Assembly (NCBI GenBank): GCA_021203515.1
Contig: JAJQAY010000128.1
Coordinates: forward strand, 1 to 64,000
Length of the DNA: 64,000 nt
Source of the DNA: Bacteroides sp.
Lineage (GTDB): Bacteria; Bacteroidota; Bacteroidia; Bacteroidales; Bacteroidaceae
Direction of reading: 5' to 3'
Part shown: piece after piece, positions 43,810 to 53,746 of the stretch
Layout of the letters: each line of letters opens with the position of its first letter
Position numbering within the stretch: the stretch's first letter is position 1
Made by a program: the position numbers and the translations under genes
Notes under the pieces: model-generated
Seen by the model: only the letters and a program-made list of their open reading frames with translations
What the model was told of the DNA's origin: nothing
Database searches by the model: none

Positions 43810-46800
43810 ATGAAGAAAGATATCATGCTTACCATCATCCGGAAGAGACGGGTGATGCTCTGCTTGTTCCTGATGCTGGGCGTCTTCGGCTACTATTCCT
43901 GGAAACAGTTATCCATCGAAGCCTATCCGGACATTGCCGACGTCACCTCGCAGGTAGTGACCCAAGTGCCCGGACTGGCTGCCGAAGAAGTGGAACAACA
44001 AATCACCATTCCACTGGAACGGGCCATCAACGGATTGCCCGGCATGCACGTGATGCGCAGCAAAAGCACCTTCGGGCTGTCCATGATTACCATCGTTTTC
44101 CGAGACGGCACCGAGGATTATTGGAGCCGCCAGCGTGTGCAGGAAAGACCGAGTGAAGTAGAACTTCCCTATGGCGCCGTGCCCGGACTCGACCCTCTGA
44201 CATCGCCCATAGGTGAAGTTTACCGTTACCTGATAGAAAGCGACAAACACTCGCTACGCGAACTTACCGACTTGCAGAATTGGGTGGTTATTCCCCGCAT
44301 CAAAGAGGTATCCGGTGTGGCCGATGTAACCAACTTCGGCGGCATCACCACGCAGTTTCAAGTGGAAGTAGACCCGCGCAAACTGGAACAATACAACTTA
44401 TCGCTTGCCCAAGTGATAGAGGTTATCGAGAACAACAACGCCAATGCGGGCGGCAGTGTGCTGAACCGTGGCGACCTGGGCTATGTAGTTCGCGGCATCG
44501 GACTGATAGAGGGATTGGACGACCTGGGGAAGATTGTAGTCAGCTCGGAGGGCGGCGTACCCATCTTCCTGAACGACCTGGGCACACTGAAATACGGTAA
44601 TCTGGAACGCAAAGGCATCTTCGGCTATAGCGACCGCAGCCGCGAATACTCCGAAAGTCTGGAAGGAATTATATTGCTGTTGAAGCACGAAAATCCCTCG
44701 GAGGTGCTGGACGGGATACATGCCGCCGTAGACGAACTGAACAACGGATTGTTGCCCGAAGGGGCCCGGATACATGTGTTCCTGGACCGCACCAGCTTGG
44801 TAAACACTACGTTGGATACCGTTTCACACACTTTGCTGACGGGTATGGTCCTAGTGGTACTGGTACTCATCCTGTTCCTCGGTAACTGGCGGGGCGCATT
44901 GCTGGTGTCCGTCACCATTCCCATTGCCTTGCTCATCGCCTTTATCATGATGAAGCTGACCGATGTTCTTGCTAACCTGCTGTCTTTGGGGGCTATCGAC
45001 TTCGGCATCATTGTGGACGGAGCCATCGTAATGATGGAAACCATCCTCAAAAAGCGGGAAGACCATCAGGGAGAATATATAGAAGAAAAGAGCATTGCAC
45101 AGCGTGCCCGCGAGGTGGGAAAGCCTATCCTGTTCTCCACCGTCATCATCATCACGGCCTATCTGCCCCTGTTCGCCTTCGAACGGGTGGAACGCAAGCT
45201 GTTTACACCGATGACATTCACCATGAGCTATACCATGATTGGTGCGCTGCTGGTGGTATTGCTGCTGATACCGGGCATTGCCTACGCCATTTATCGCAAG
45301 CCGCGCAAGATATATAAGAACAAATGGTTGGAGAGGCTGCGGGACAAGTATGCCGTCCTTGTGGAGAAGATACTGAATAATCCCCGCCGCATCATTGCCC
45401 CCGTAGCGGTAATCCTCGCCGCCGGCATCGTATTAAGCATTACCGTGGGAAAAGACTTCCTGCCTACACTGGACGAAGGCTCCATCTGGTTGCAGGTGAA
45501 CCTGCCGCCGGGCATCTCGGTAGAGAAGTCGAGGGAGATGTCCGACACGCTGCGTGCCCGCACGCTGAAGTATCCCGAGGTGACCTACATCGCCGTACAG
45601 GCCGGACGAAACAATGACGGAACCGACCCGTTCACCCCCTCGCACTTCGAGGTGTCCGTCGGCATCAAGCCCTACAACGAATGGCCGAAAGGAAAGACCA
45701 AGAACGACCTGATAGAAGAACTGGCAGCCGAATATGAAACCTTGCCCGGCTTCCGTGTGGGTTTCAGTCAGCCGATGATAGACGGAGTAATGGACAAGAT
45801 AGCCGGAGCGCACAGCGAACTCGTAGTGAAAGTCTATGGAAACGAACCGCGCGAAACACGCCGCATTGCCGAAGAGGTGATGAACGTGCTGGCCGAAGTG
45901 CCGGGAGCCGTAGACCTCGACATAGACCAGGAACCGCCCCTGCCCCAGTTGCAGATACTGATGGACCGCGACGCCATCGCGCGCTACGGACTGAACGTGT
46001 CGGACGTATCAAACCTAATTGAAGTAGCCATCGGCGGAAAAGCCGTAGCACAACTTTATCAGGGCGACCGCCAGTACGACATCACCTGCAAGTACAAGGA
46101 AGAGGCGCGCGACACGCCCGAAAAGATTGCCGGATTGATGCTGACCTCCGCCACAGGAGCCAAGACACCCTTGTCGCAAGTGGCCGAGATACGCCTCAGC
46201 ACCGGCGAGAGCACCATCACCCGCGAAATGAACCGCCGCCATCTGACGGTGAAACTCAACCTGCGCGGACGCGACCTGGCTTCGTTCCTGAAAGAGGCGC
46301 AAAGCCGGATAGCTGAAAAGTGCAGTATGACAAAGATAAATACACCATCAAATGGGGCGGACAGTTCGAGAACCAGAACCGTGCCTACTCACGTCTCGCC
46401 ATGATTATCCCACTCACGCTGATGCTGATGTTCATTCTCCTCTACAGCACCTTCGGAAAGTTCCGCCAAGCTGCATTGGTGCTGTGCATCGTGCCGTTGG
46501 CGCTGTTCGGGGGAATGCTGGCGCTCAACCTGCGGGGAATGACGCTGAATGTATCGTCTGTCGTGGGGTTCATTGCCATGTTCGGGTTATCGATACAGAA
46601 CGGAATTATCATGGTATCGCACATCAACGGGTTGCGCCGGGGAGGAATGCCGCTTTATACGGCCGTTGCCGAAGGCGCGCACCATCGTTTCCGCCCCATC
46701 CTGATGACGTCCATCACTACCATTATCGGCCTTCTGCCGGCATCGTTGGCTACGGGCATCGGCAGTGATGTGCAACGCCCGCTGGCAACGGTCATCGTGT

Positions 46801-46910
46801 ATGGATTGATGTTCTCCACGCTCATCTCGATGTTTGTGTTGCCGACGTTCTACTACCTGATAGAAAAGGCCCCGCCCCCTAAAGGGGGAGAGGAATACCT
46901 CCAGCCATAA
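43810..46910 (+). pseudogene. RND heavy-metal-type efflux pump (CusA/CzcA-like), one-base frameshift
   Basis: Proton-driven inner-membrane pump of the HME-RND group, 1033 residues when restored. It has the family's twelve helices in two sets and porter loops. Visible landmarks are YPDIADVTSQVVTQVPGLAAEEVEQQITIPLERAINGLPG, the TM4 region SLGAIDFGIIVDGAIVMMETIL, DFLPTLDEGSIWLQVNLPPG, and MFGLSIQNGIIMVSHINGLRRGG. The first frame fails after QSRIAEKCSM. Adding one G before TGCAGTATG near 46319 restores EKVQYDKDKYTIKWGGQFENQNRAYS and the frame ends at 46910. The last residues (APPPKGGEEYLQP) come from a C/G-rich palindrome that seems to have been captured. The metal or other substrate is not clear. 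Confidence 0.88.
46871..46897. repeat. CCCCCTAAAGGGGG palindrome in the pump gene tail
   Basis: A C-run, TAAA, G-run palindrome lies inside the last codons of the efflux pump and encodes PPPKGG. A near-identical CCCCCTTCAGGGGG block lies in the outer-membrane channel gene at about 47228-47242. It looks like a dispersed intergenic palindrome that became coding. Confidence 0.6.
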
Positions 46911-46940
46911 CATACAGGAACTTAACGGAGTATCTTAATT

Positions 46941-47078
46941 CTCATCCTCCCGGGAGGAGGAGTACCCGGAGGGAGAGGTGGTAGGAAGAAATAAATACCT
47001 TTGAAAGATAGCCTCGGCTTTGTACTCTCTACCACCCCGCCCGTTGGGCACCCCTCCTCCCAGGAGGAGGGGAATGAG
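46941..47078. repeat. MITE-like palindromic element
   Basis: A left arm beginning CTCATCCTCCCGGGAGGAGG pairs with a right arm ending CCTCCCAGGAGGAGGGGAAT (arms of about 45 bases, imperfect). It sits between the pump and channel genes of the efflux operon. It contains no gene. Confidence 0.65.
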
Positions 47079-47133
47079 GATATCGATGCAGCAAAATTTC
47101 AATGATATAAACTCAGATTAAAGGATAATAGTT

Positions 47134-48397
47134 ATGAAAAGAATGAGACGATATGGGCCACTGGTCATGTTCCTATTACTGTTCGTTGTGTGCAGCTCCG
47201 TCCCCGCCCAGCCAAGCTATCTCCCACCCCCTTCAGGGGGTCCGGGGGTGTTACTTTCCAGGAATACCTGACCCGTGTGGGCAAAAGCAACCTCGGCTAC
47301 CTGGCCGAACGGCTCAACATCAACATAGCCGAAGCCGAAGTCATCGCACAGAAAGTATTTCCCGACCCCGAACTGGAATTTGAGGCAGCCAACGAAACAT
47401 TCTCCCTGGGATTGGGCTACTCCGTGGAGCTAGGCAACAAACGCGGAGCACGCATCAAGCTGGCACGCAGCATGGCAGAATACGAAAAGCTCTCGCTGGA
47501 GTCTTACTTTCAGGAGTTGAGAGCCGAAGCCGCCAATCTTTTCCTGGAAGCTATCCTGCAACGGGAACTGCTGAATGTGAAGCGGGAGTCTTACGAATAC
47601 ATGAAGCGGCTAAGCCTGTCGGACAGCCTGCGCTTTGTGTCGGGAGAGATAACCGAGAACGATGTGCGCCAGTCCAGACTCGAAGCCTCCGCCTTGCTCA
47701 ACGAAGTGTACGAACAAGAAGCGGCCTACAAGTCGGCAATGGCGGTGCTTAACCAATGTATGGGGGCCACCGCCGACACGCTCCATATGCCTGCCGGCAG
47801 TTGGGATACCTTGAATAGGGAGTTCCGTCTCGCCAACCTGATACAAGAAGGACTGGAGCACCGCATCGACCTGCTTGCCTCCCGAAAGGGCATCGAGGTG
47901 AGCACCAACAAATACCGGCTGACCCGTGCCGAGCGTCGTCCCGACATCGGTCTGTCCGTATCCTACGAAAGGGATTGGAACGGTTTCCTCCCCCACCTGC
48001 CCGCTCGGTGACCGGAGGAGTGAGCATTCCCTTGAACTTCTCCAACATCAATAAAGGAGCCATCCGTGCCGCCAAGTTCCGCATCGAACAGGCAGGCATC
48101 AGGAGACAGGACATGGAGCTTCAGGTACAGACCGAAATCAGCCAGGCTTGGTATAACTTCGAAGCCGAGAAGAAGAAACTGAACCAGTACAGGACCGGTA
48201 TGCTGGAAGAGTCGCAACGGGTGCTCGACGGAATGGTCTACCGATACCGCCGCGGCGAGTCGAGTATTCTCGACGTACTGATTGCTCAGCGCACCCACAA
48301 CGAGGTGCGCCAACAATATCTTGAAACAATGAAGGGATACGCCTCTGCGCTGGTAGAGCTGGAGAAGGCTTGCGGAATATGGGATGTGGAACTATAA
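47134..48397 (+). pseudogene. TolC/CusC-like outer-membrane channel, two frameshifts
   Basis: Outer-membrane exit duct of the efflux operon, about 421 residues when repaired. The signal peptide YGPLVMFLLLFVVCSSVPAQ is read from the ATG at 47134. The mature part resumes in another frame as VTFQEYLTRVGKSNLGYLAERLNINIAEAEVIAQK. One base is missing in the G-rich palindrome at 47230-47252, which falls between signal peptide and mature domain. A second missing base in the CCCCC run near 47990-47994 moves the frame from YERDWNGFLPH to PARSVTGGVSIPLNFSNINKGAIRAAKF. The two outer-membrane efflux repeats and the closing YRRGESSILDVLIAQRTHNEVRQQYLETMKGYASALVELEKACG are typical of the family. Confidence 0.82.
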
Positions 48398-48399
48398 AG

Positions 48400-48509
48400 T
48401 TTAGGTATTAGGTATTAGGTATTAGGTTTTAAGTATTAGGTATTAGGTATTAACTATGCAGATTACAGCGCAGCTTAATACCTAATACTTAAAACCTAAT
48501 ACCTAAATA
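48400..48509. repeat. Tandem-heptamer hairpin (TTAGGTA arms), reverse copy
   Basis: TTAGGTA-type words on the left pair with TACCTAA words on the right. The loop CTATGCAGATTACAGCGCAG is the reverse complement of the loop at 8057-8150 in 18 of 20 positions. It lies between convergent genes, the efflux channel and GH92, and could terminate both. Confidence 0.8.
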
Positions 48510-48514
48510 AATTA

Positions 48515-50848
48515 TCATTTACGAAGAATAAACCGTAACTCACCTCCTTGCACCAGTTCTTCGTGGCTGATGCGGTAGCGGGATAGCTTCTTGCCTCCCA
48601 ATTCCATCTTGTCAATGTACAAAGCCTCCTTGGTGGGTCGTTCGGTTTCTATCACCAGACTGTCGCGTCCCCATACTTTAGGGTCGAGGCGGATGGTGAC
48701 TTTGTCGAATACCGGAGTGGAGAGCGTGTAAGCAGGCTCTCCGGGACAATCGGGATAGAAACCCATCATGTTAAAGATGGCCCAAGTGGACATAGTGCCG
48801 GTATCATCGTTACCGGGGATGCCGTCGGGAGCATTCTTGAAATACTTCCGCAAGAGGCGGTGGAGTTCTTTCTGCGTGCGCCATTCTTCGCCTTTGAAGT
48901 AGGAGAAGAGGTGGACATATGTAATGTCCGGCTCGTTGGCGGGGTCGTAGAGGCCGTCGTCGAAGACGCGCTGGAGCTTGTCGATGAAAGGTTTCTTTCC
49001 TCCCATCAGGCGGGCAAGGCCGGGGACATCATGCGGGACATAGAAAGTATAGTTCCAGGAATTGCCTTCATGGAAACCGGGACTGGGCTCGAAGTTCTCA
49101 CCTTGCATGGGGTTGAAGGGGGAATAAAATTCACCGTTCAGCAGGATGGGACGGAACGTGCTGAACTCCTTGCTATAGTAGTGCTTGTAGCCGAGGGAAC
49201 GCGTATGAAAGAGACGGGCGTCGGATTGATAGCGAAGGGATTTCGCACGCAGTTCGTCGGCTTTTTCCTTATTCTTTTCAGCGGCCGCCTGCTTGCTTTG
49301 CGCTTCAGCCTCTCGGCCCAACATTTCAGCCAAGCGACTGAGAGCATTGTCGGCAATGTAATATTCGAGCGCATGAGAGACGGAATTGTCGTATTGCTCG
49401 CGCAGGGGGACGTAGCCCAACGACATATAATCGTCATTATCGGGACGGAGCAAGTTCTCGGCACCGGGCAGAGTGGCGCCCTTGCGCATGGCTTCGTAAG
49501 CCAGTTCGATGTCAAAGTCACGGAGTCCCTTCAACCAGGTGTCGACGATGACGGGAATAGAGGGGTCGCCTTCCATGGTCAGCGTCTCGCGGCCGTAGAG
49601 TTCCCATTTGGGAAGCCAGCCGTGCTCGCGATACATGTCGAGCATGGAGCGAACCATCTGCAACTGGCGTTCGGGATAGACGAGGGTAAGCAGTTGGTGC
49701 ACATTGCGATAGGTGTCCCACAGAGAAAAGACGGTGTAGCGGTCGCCCTTCGTGGTCAGTATCCGGTCGCTCTCCATGGCGGGATATTCGCCGTTGACGT
49801 CCTGCAAGATGTTAGGATGTATCAGTGTGTGGTACAGAGCGGTGTAGAAGACGGTCTTCTCCTCCTCCGTGCCGCCTTCGACGAGGATACGTGAGAGGTC
49901 GTCATTCCAGCGCCCGCGGGCTTCTTCGAGCACTTGGGCAAAGTTCTTTCCCTTCTGTTCCGCGTCCAGATTGAGGCGAGCATTGGCGATGCTGACAAAG
50001 GAGACGCCCATCTGTACTTCAATCTCCTCGTCGGCTGCGGTGTCGAAGCTAAGGTAAGCACCGATGTCATCGCCCGCAATCTCGCGGCGATAGCGGGTAT
50101 AGAGTTTATAACGACCGCTGTCCGCATCCCACTGGGCTTCGACGCCCATCGGGCGCTGCTTCTTCCAGTAACCTGTGGCGGAGGGTTGCTTGCTCACGCG
50201 CATCACGAAGTAGATGGGGAATACGGCTTGCGGATTGTAGCAGAAGGTGCCGAGCAGCTTCATGCCTTCAAATTCACAGTCGCTCACCTGGCGCAGAAAA
50301 GCACCCGTTTCGTTCGTAAGCCCCTCGCCCAGGTTCAGGAGAATATGGCTCTGTCCGGCAGGGAAGGTGAAACGAGCCACGCCCGTGCGAGGGGTGGCAG
50401 TCACTTCGGTCTTCACGTTGTAGCGGGTGAGGTAGTTGCTGTAGTAGCCGGGCGAGGCTTGTTCGTCCTTGTAGTGGCTGCCATACTCCTTATAATCGAC
50501 GTTGAGCTCGCCCGTAGTGGGCATCAGTAGCAGAGAGCCCAGTTCGGGACAGCCCACGCCACTGAGGTTGACGTGTGAATATCCGGTGAAGTAGCAGTTG
50601 TGGTGCTCGTAGGGAGTAGACCACCAACGGGCGTCTTTGTCATACTTATTATCTGCCGACCCCATCACGTTGAAAGGTACGACAGACATCATGCCATTGG
50701 GGCAGACAGCGCCGGGATTGGTAGTACCATAATTCGTAGTCCCGACAAAGGGATTGACATAGTCCGTCGGCACGAAGCCTTTCTCTGCCGCTTGCGAAGC
50801 GGCGAGCAGACCGAAGGATAAGAGGAAAGATGTAATCGCTCGTTTCAT
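48515..50848 (-). CDS. GH92 alpha-mannosidase (HEGN motif)
   Basis: A 777-residue inverting, calcium-dependent exo-alpha-mannosidase. A cleavable signal (SFLLSFGLLAASQA) targets it to the periplasm. The N-terminal beta-sandwich begins FVPTDYVNPFVGTTNYGTTNPGAVCPNGM. The barrel contains PGFHEGNSWNYTFYVPHDVPGLARLMGG and the family motif GNDDTGTMSTWAIFNMMGFYPDCPG. In characterised GH92 enzymes an HE pair at the HEGN position goes with alpha-1,2 cleavage, so this copy probably removes alpha-1,2 mannose from high-mannose N-glycans. MKRAITS at 50848 is the start, since the signal peptide begins there although the frame is open to 50902. It is last in the N-glycan locus, separated from GH130 by a 22-bp array. 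Confidence 0.9.
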   Translation of the reverse strand: MKRAITSFLLSFGLLAASQAAEKGFVPTDYVNPFVGTTNYGTTNPGAVCPNGMMSVVPFNVMGSADNKYDKDARWWSTPYEHHNCYFTGYSHVNLSGVGCPELGSLLLMPTTGELNVDYKEYGSHYKDEQASPGYYSNYLTRYNVKTEVTATPRTGVARFTFPAGQSHILLNLGEGLTNETGAFLRQVSDCEFEGMKLLGTFCYNPQAVFPIYFVMRVSKQPSATGYWKKQRPMGVEAQWDADSGRYKLYTRYRREIAGDDIGAYLSFDTAADEEIEVQMGVSFVSIANARLNLDAEQKGKNFAQVLEEARGRWNDDLSRILVEGGTEEEKTVFYTALYHTLIHPNILQDVNGEYPAMESDRILTTKGDRYTVFSLWDTYRNVHQLLTLVYPERQLQMVRSMLDMYREHGWLPKWELYGRETLTMEGDPSIPVIVDTWLKGLRDFDIELAYEAMRKGATLPGAENLLRPDNDDYMSLGYVPLREQYDNSVSHALEYYIADNALSRLAEMLGREAEAQSKQAAAEKNKEKADELRAKSLRYQSDARLFHTRSLGYKHYYSKEFSTFRPILLNGEFYSPFNPMQGENFEPSPGFHEGNSWNYTFYVPHDVPGLARLMGGKKPFIDKLQRVFDDGLYDPANEPDITYVHLFSYFKGEEWRTQKELHRLLRKYFKNAPDGIPGNDDTGTMSTWAIFNMMGFYPDCPGEPAYTLSTPVFDKVTIRLDPKVWGRDSLVIETERPTKEALYIDKMELGGKKLSRYRISHEELVQGGELRFILRK

Positions 50849-50933
50849 ACTTATAAGATTTAAAAGGGGCGGAGCACAGCTCCACAGTTGACAAAGACTC
50901 AATTAACAAAGAAGAAACAACTGCTTCTTCAAA

Positions 50934-51088
50934 GGGAAGCGCCCGTTCCCTTAGGTGGGAACTCCCGTTTCCCCAGGGGTAAAAGTATTTACGCTACGAG
51001 GTAAATGCTTTTACGCTACGAGGTAAAAGGTGTTACACTACGAGGTAAAAGGTGTTACACTACGAGGTAAATGCTTTTACATCCCGAG
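50934..51088. repeat. 22 bp phased word array with a word switch
   Basis: Five units at 50979, 51001, 51023, 51045 and 51067, each 22 bases apart, repeat GTAAAAGGTGTTACACTACG or close variants, with a GTAAA...TTTAC palindrome inside. Two units upstream of them at 50935 and 50957 carry another word (GGGAAGCGCCCGTTCCC and GGGAACTCCCGTTTCCC) in the same 22-base phase. It lies between GH130 and the last GH92 of the locus. Confidence 0.8.
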
Positions 51089-51143
51089 AAAAATTCCGGT
51101 AAATGCAGAGTTCTGATTACCAGAGCAATGGAACGAATACCTT

Positions 51144-52115
51144 TTAAACGATACTCGTCCGCTTCGTAAACTCTATAATCTCGGAGATATATCCGAAAGC
51201 CATCCCTACCACCGTATCGGCAGCACCATAATAAACCGCCACTTTATCCCCGTCGTGCAAGGCGGCACAAGGGAATACGACGTTGGGCACATCGCCCTGC
51301 AACTCGTAGGGAGCAGCAGGCGCCAGCAGATATTCGCGCGTACGGTAGAGCACCTTCTCGGGATGTTCTTTGTCGAGTATCGCGCATCCCATCGAGTAGC
51401 GGAAACCGTTGCAGGTGGTGATGACGCCATGATAGAACATCAGCCAGCCCTCCGGCGTGAGGAACGGCACAGAACCTGCTCCTATCTTGGTGCATTGCCA
51501 TGCGCTCTCGGGAAAAGGGGTCACCTTCATCACATTCCGATGTTTACCCCAGTACTTCATGTCCGGACTGTAGCTGATACAAATATCGCCGAATGGTGTA
51601 TGTCCGTTGTCGCTCGGGCGACTGAGCATGGCATATCGTCCGCCGATCTTCTGCGGAAAGAGTACGTCGTTGCGGTTGAAGGGCAGGAAGACATTCTCGC
51701 ACTGGAAGAACTCCTCGAAATCGAACGTATAGCCGATGCCGATAGTAGGCCCGTGATAACCGTTGTACCAGGTAATCCAGTAGCGGTCTTCAATCCACGT
51801 CACGCGCGGGTCGTACTTATACTCGGACTCTATCATCTCCGTATTTCCGGCCCGGAAACGGATAGGTTCGTGGTTTATCTCCCAGTGGATACCGTCCTGA
51901 CTGAAACCGGCAAAGATATTCATCTGCACCGCCTTGTTGTCACAACGAAATACACCGGCAAAGCCCTCGCCAAAGGGAACTACCGCACTATTGAAAATAC
52001 TGTTGGAAGAGGGAATGTGATAGCGCCCGATGACGGGGTTCTTCGAATAGCGCCACATGACATCCGTGCAACCGGCCGGACGTTCTTCCCAAGGCATTCT
52101 GATGTTGTTGTTCAT
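51144..52115 (-). CDS. GH130 mannoside phosphorylase
   Basis: A 323-residue cytosolic enzyme (no signal peptide) that splits beta-1,4-mannosides with phosphate to give mannose-1-phosphate. The five-bladed propeller family is recognised from [34 protein letters not shown], the [18 protein letters not shown] segment with the conserved Asp, and [22 protein letters not shown]. The close resemblance to GH130 subfamily 2, with enzymes acting on Man-beta-1,4-GlcNAc, and its place in an N-glycan locus support that substrate. It lies downstream of the MFS transporter gene after a tandem-word hairpin. The product pair would be Man-1-P and GlcNAc, saving one ATP. Confidence 0.88.
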   Translation of the reverse strand: MNNNIRMPWEERPAGCTDVMWRYSKNPVIGRYHIPSSNSIFNSAVVPFGEGFAGVFRCDNKAVQMNIFAGFSQDGIHWEINHEPIRFRAGNTEMIESEYKYDPRVTWIEDRYWITWYNGYHGPTIGIGYTFDFEEFFQCENVFLPFNRNDVLFPQKIGGRYAMLSRPSDNGHTPFGDICISYSPDMKYWGKHRNVMKVTPFPESAWQCTKIGAGSVPFLTPEGWLMFYHGVITTCNGFRYSMGCAILDKEHPEKVLYRTREYLLAPAAPYELQGDVPNVVFPCAALHDGDKVAVYYGAADTVVGMAFGYISEIIEFTKRTSIV

Positions 52116-52170
52116 ACTATTTATCTATTAATAAGTTAATTATAAATGGGAATTTAGCGGGGCGAAGCCC

Positions 52171-52290
52171 GAGGAGTTAAAGGAGTTAAGAAGTTAAGGA
52201 GTTAAGCCAATAGTTCCGCATATTATTTAGGCTTCGTTACTCAATGCTATCGGCTTAACTCCTTAACTCCCTTAACTCCTTAACTCCTAA
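52171..52290. repeat. Tandem-word hairpin (GGAGTTA arms)
   Basis: GGAGTTA words on the left pair with TAACTCC words on the right. The loop begins GCCAATAGTT and ends ATCGGC. It lies between GH130 and the MFS gene. The hairpin at 53615 has the same words and a related loop. Confidence 0.8.
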
Positions 52291-52294
52291 ATTA

Positions 52295-53600
52295 TCATTT
52301 CTTCTTCTCGTCCGCATGCGTGAACGGCACAAAGTACGTCATCAGGAACGCCGGAATAGTAGCAACCATCGTGAAGATAAAGAATTTTTCATATCCCATG
52401 AAGTCACTGACAAACCCGCTGACCGTTCCCGGCAGCATCACCCCCAGGTTCATAATGCCCGAGGCAAAAGCGTAATGCGCCATCTGATGCTTGCCCGGAG
52501 CCACCTGCTGCATCATGAACAGCGCCAGACCCACGAAGCCGAAACCGTAACCGAAGTACTCCAATACAATCGCCCCACCAATCAGCAGCCCGCTTTCCGG
52601 CTGATAGATAGCCAGCAACGTATATGCCACAAACGGCAGATTGAAAAGGCAGCACAACGAGAACAGTGTTTTCTGCAATCCGCGATGCGAAATGTAATAA
52701 CCCGCCAGCAACGAGCCCAACACAAAAGCCGCCGCCCCGTAGGTGCCATAGTACAATCCTATCTGCTGTTCATTCAGCCCCAAGCCGCCTGCCGAGCGCT
52801 CCGCCTTCAAGAAGAGGGGCACAATCTTCATCACAAAACCTTCGGCAAGACGATAGAGAATGATGAAAGCTATATAATACCAGATGTGTTTCTTCAGAAA
52901 GAAATCCTTAATCACACTTACCAATCGTTCCCAAGTTTCCCTGACCGACTTCGCACCGCTTGCCGCCGCACCGCCCGAGGGCAACATGCGCATGTGATAC
53001 AGTCCCAACAGCACCATCACTCCCGCCATTATCAGCATCACCGTCATCCATGCCTGCACCGTAGCTTCATGCCTGACCGCCTCCGTCGTTCCTTCCACTC
53101 CGCCGAAGCTCTTCAGCAACCAGCCCGCCAGCCATACCAGCCCGCCGGATGCCACAATCTTGGCAATGTTGTAGAAAGCCCCTTGCCAACCAATGTACTT
53201 GGCCTGCTCCTGCTTGTTCAGTTCCGACATGTAGACACCGTCGGTAGCCACATCGTGCGTAGCCCCGCTAAAGGCAATAACGGCCAACAGAGCAATGCAC
53301 ACGGCAAAGAACGCCGGCAAGTGCAACGCCAATGCCACCAGAGCAAAGCCTGCTCCGGCAACAATCCGCGTCAGCACCACGAAGAACTTCTTCGTCTTGA
53401 ACATTTCAAGAAACGGACTCCAAAGAAACTTCAGCGTCCAGGGCAACATTATTAACGAAGTCCACAAAGCTATCTGTGCATCACCGATGCCAGCCCCTTG
53501 AACATCAGCACAGACACCATGTTCAGTACCACAAACGGAAGTCCCATCGCGAAGTACACGGTGGGAACCCAAGATATAGGATTATGTTTTTCTGGCTCAT
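52295..53600 (-). pseudogene. MFS sugar transporter of the N-glycan locus, two frameshifts
   Basis: A 435-residue inner-membrane transporter when repaired, with about twelve helices (LWTSLIMLPWTLKFLWSPFLEMFKTKKFFVVLTRIVAGAGF, FVAYTLLAIYQPESGLLIGGAIVLEYFGYGFGFVG). It resembles AmpG/SLC45-like major facilitator proteins. Translation should start at the ATG at 53600 (MSQKKHNPISWVPTVYFAMGLPFVVLNMVSVLMFKGAGIGDAQIALW). One A is missing from the A-run at 53587-53591 (minus strand), and one G from the G-run at 53494-53497. Only from about residue 35 on is one frame open. It lies between GH92 and GH130, where it would bring Man-GlcNAc into the cytosol; that role is inferred. Confidence 0.8.
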
Positions 53601-53614
53601 ACTTATTTCTTTTT

Positions 53615-53740
53615 AGGAATTAAAGGAGTTAGGGAGTTAAAGGGAGTTAAGCCGATAGTTCAATTTATAAGCAGAAGTATCGGCTTAACTCCTTAGCGAA
53701 GCGATAACTCCCTTTAACTTCTTAGCCCGCCTTGGCGGGC
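53615..53740. repeat. Tandem-word hairpin (GGAGTTA arms), second copy
   Basis: GGAGTTA-type words on the left pair with TAACTCC words on the right. The loop begins GCCGATAGTT and ends TATCGGC, close to that of the element at 52171. A short GCCCGCCTTGGCGGGC hairpin is attached on the right. It separates the MFS and GH92 genes. Confidence 0.75.
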
Positions 53741-53746
53741 AACTCC

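Noticed and set aside
50979..51088. CRISPR-like array in the N-glycan operon
   Set aside because: Units are contiguous at 22 bases with no unique spacers.
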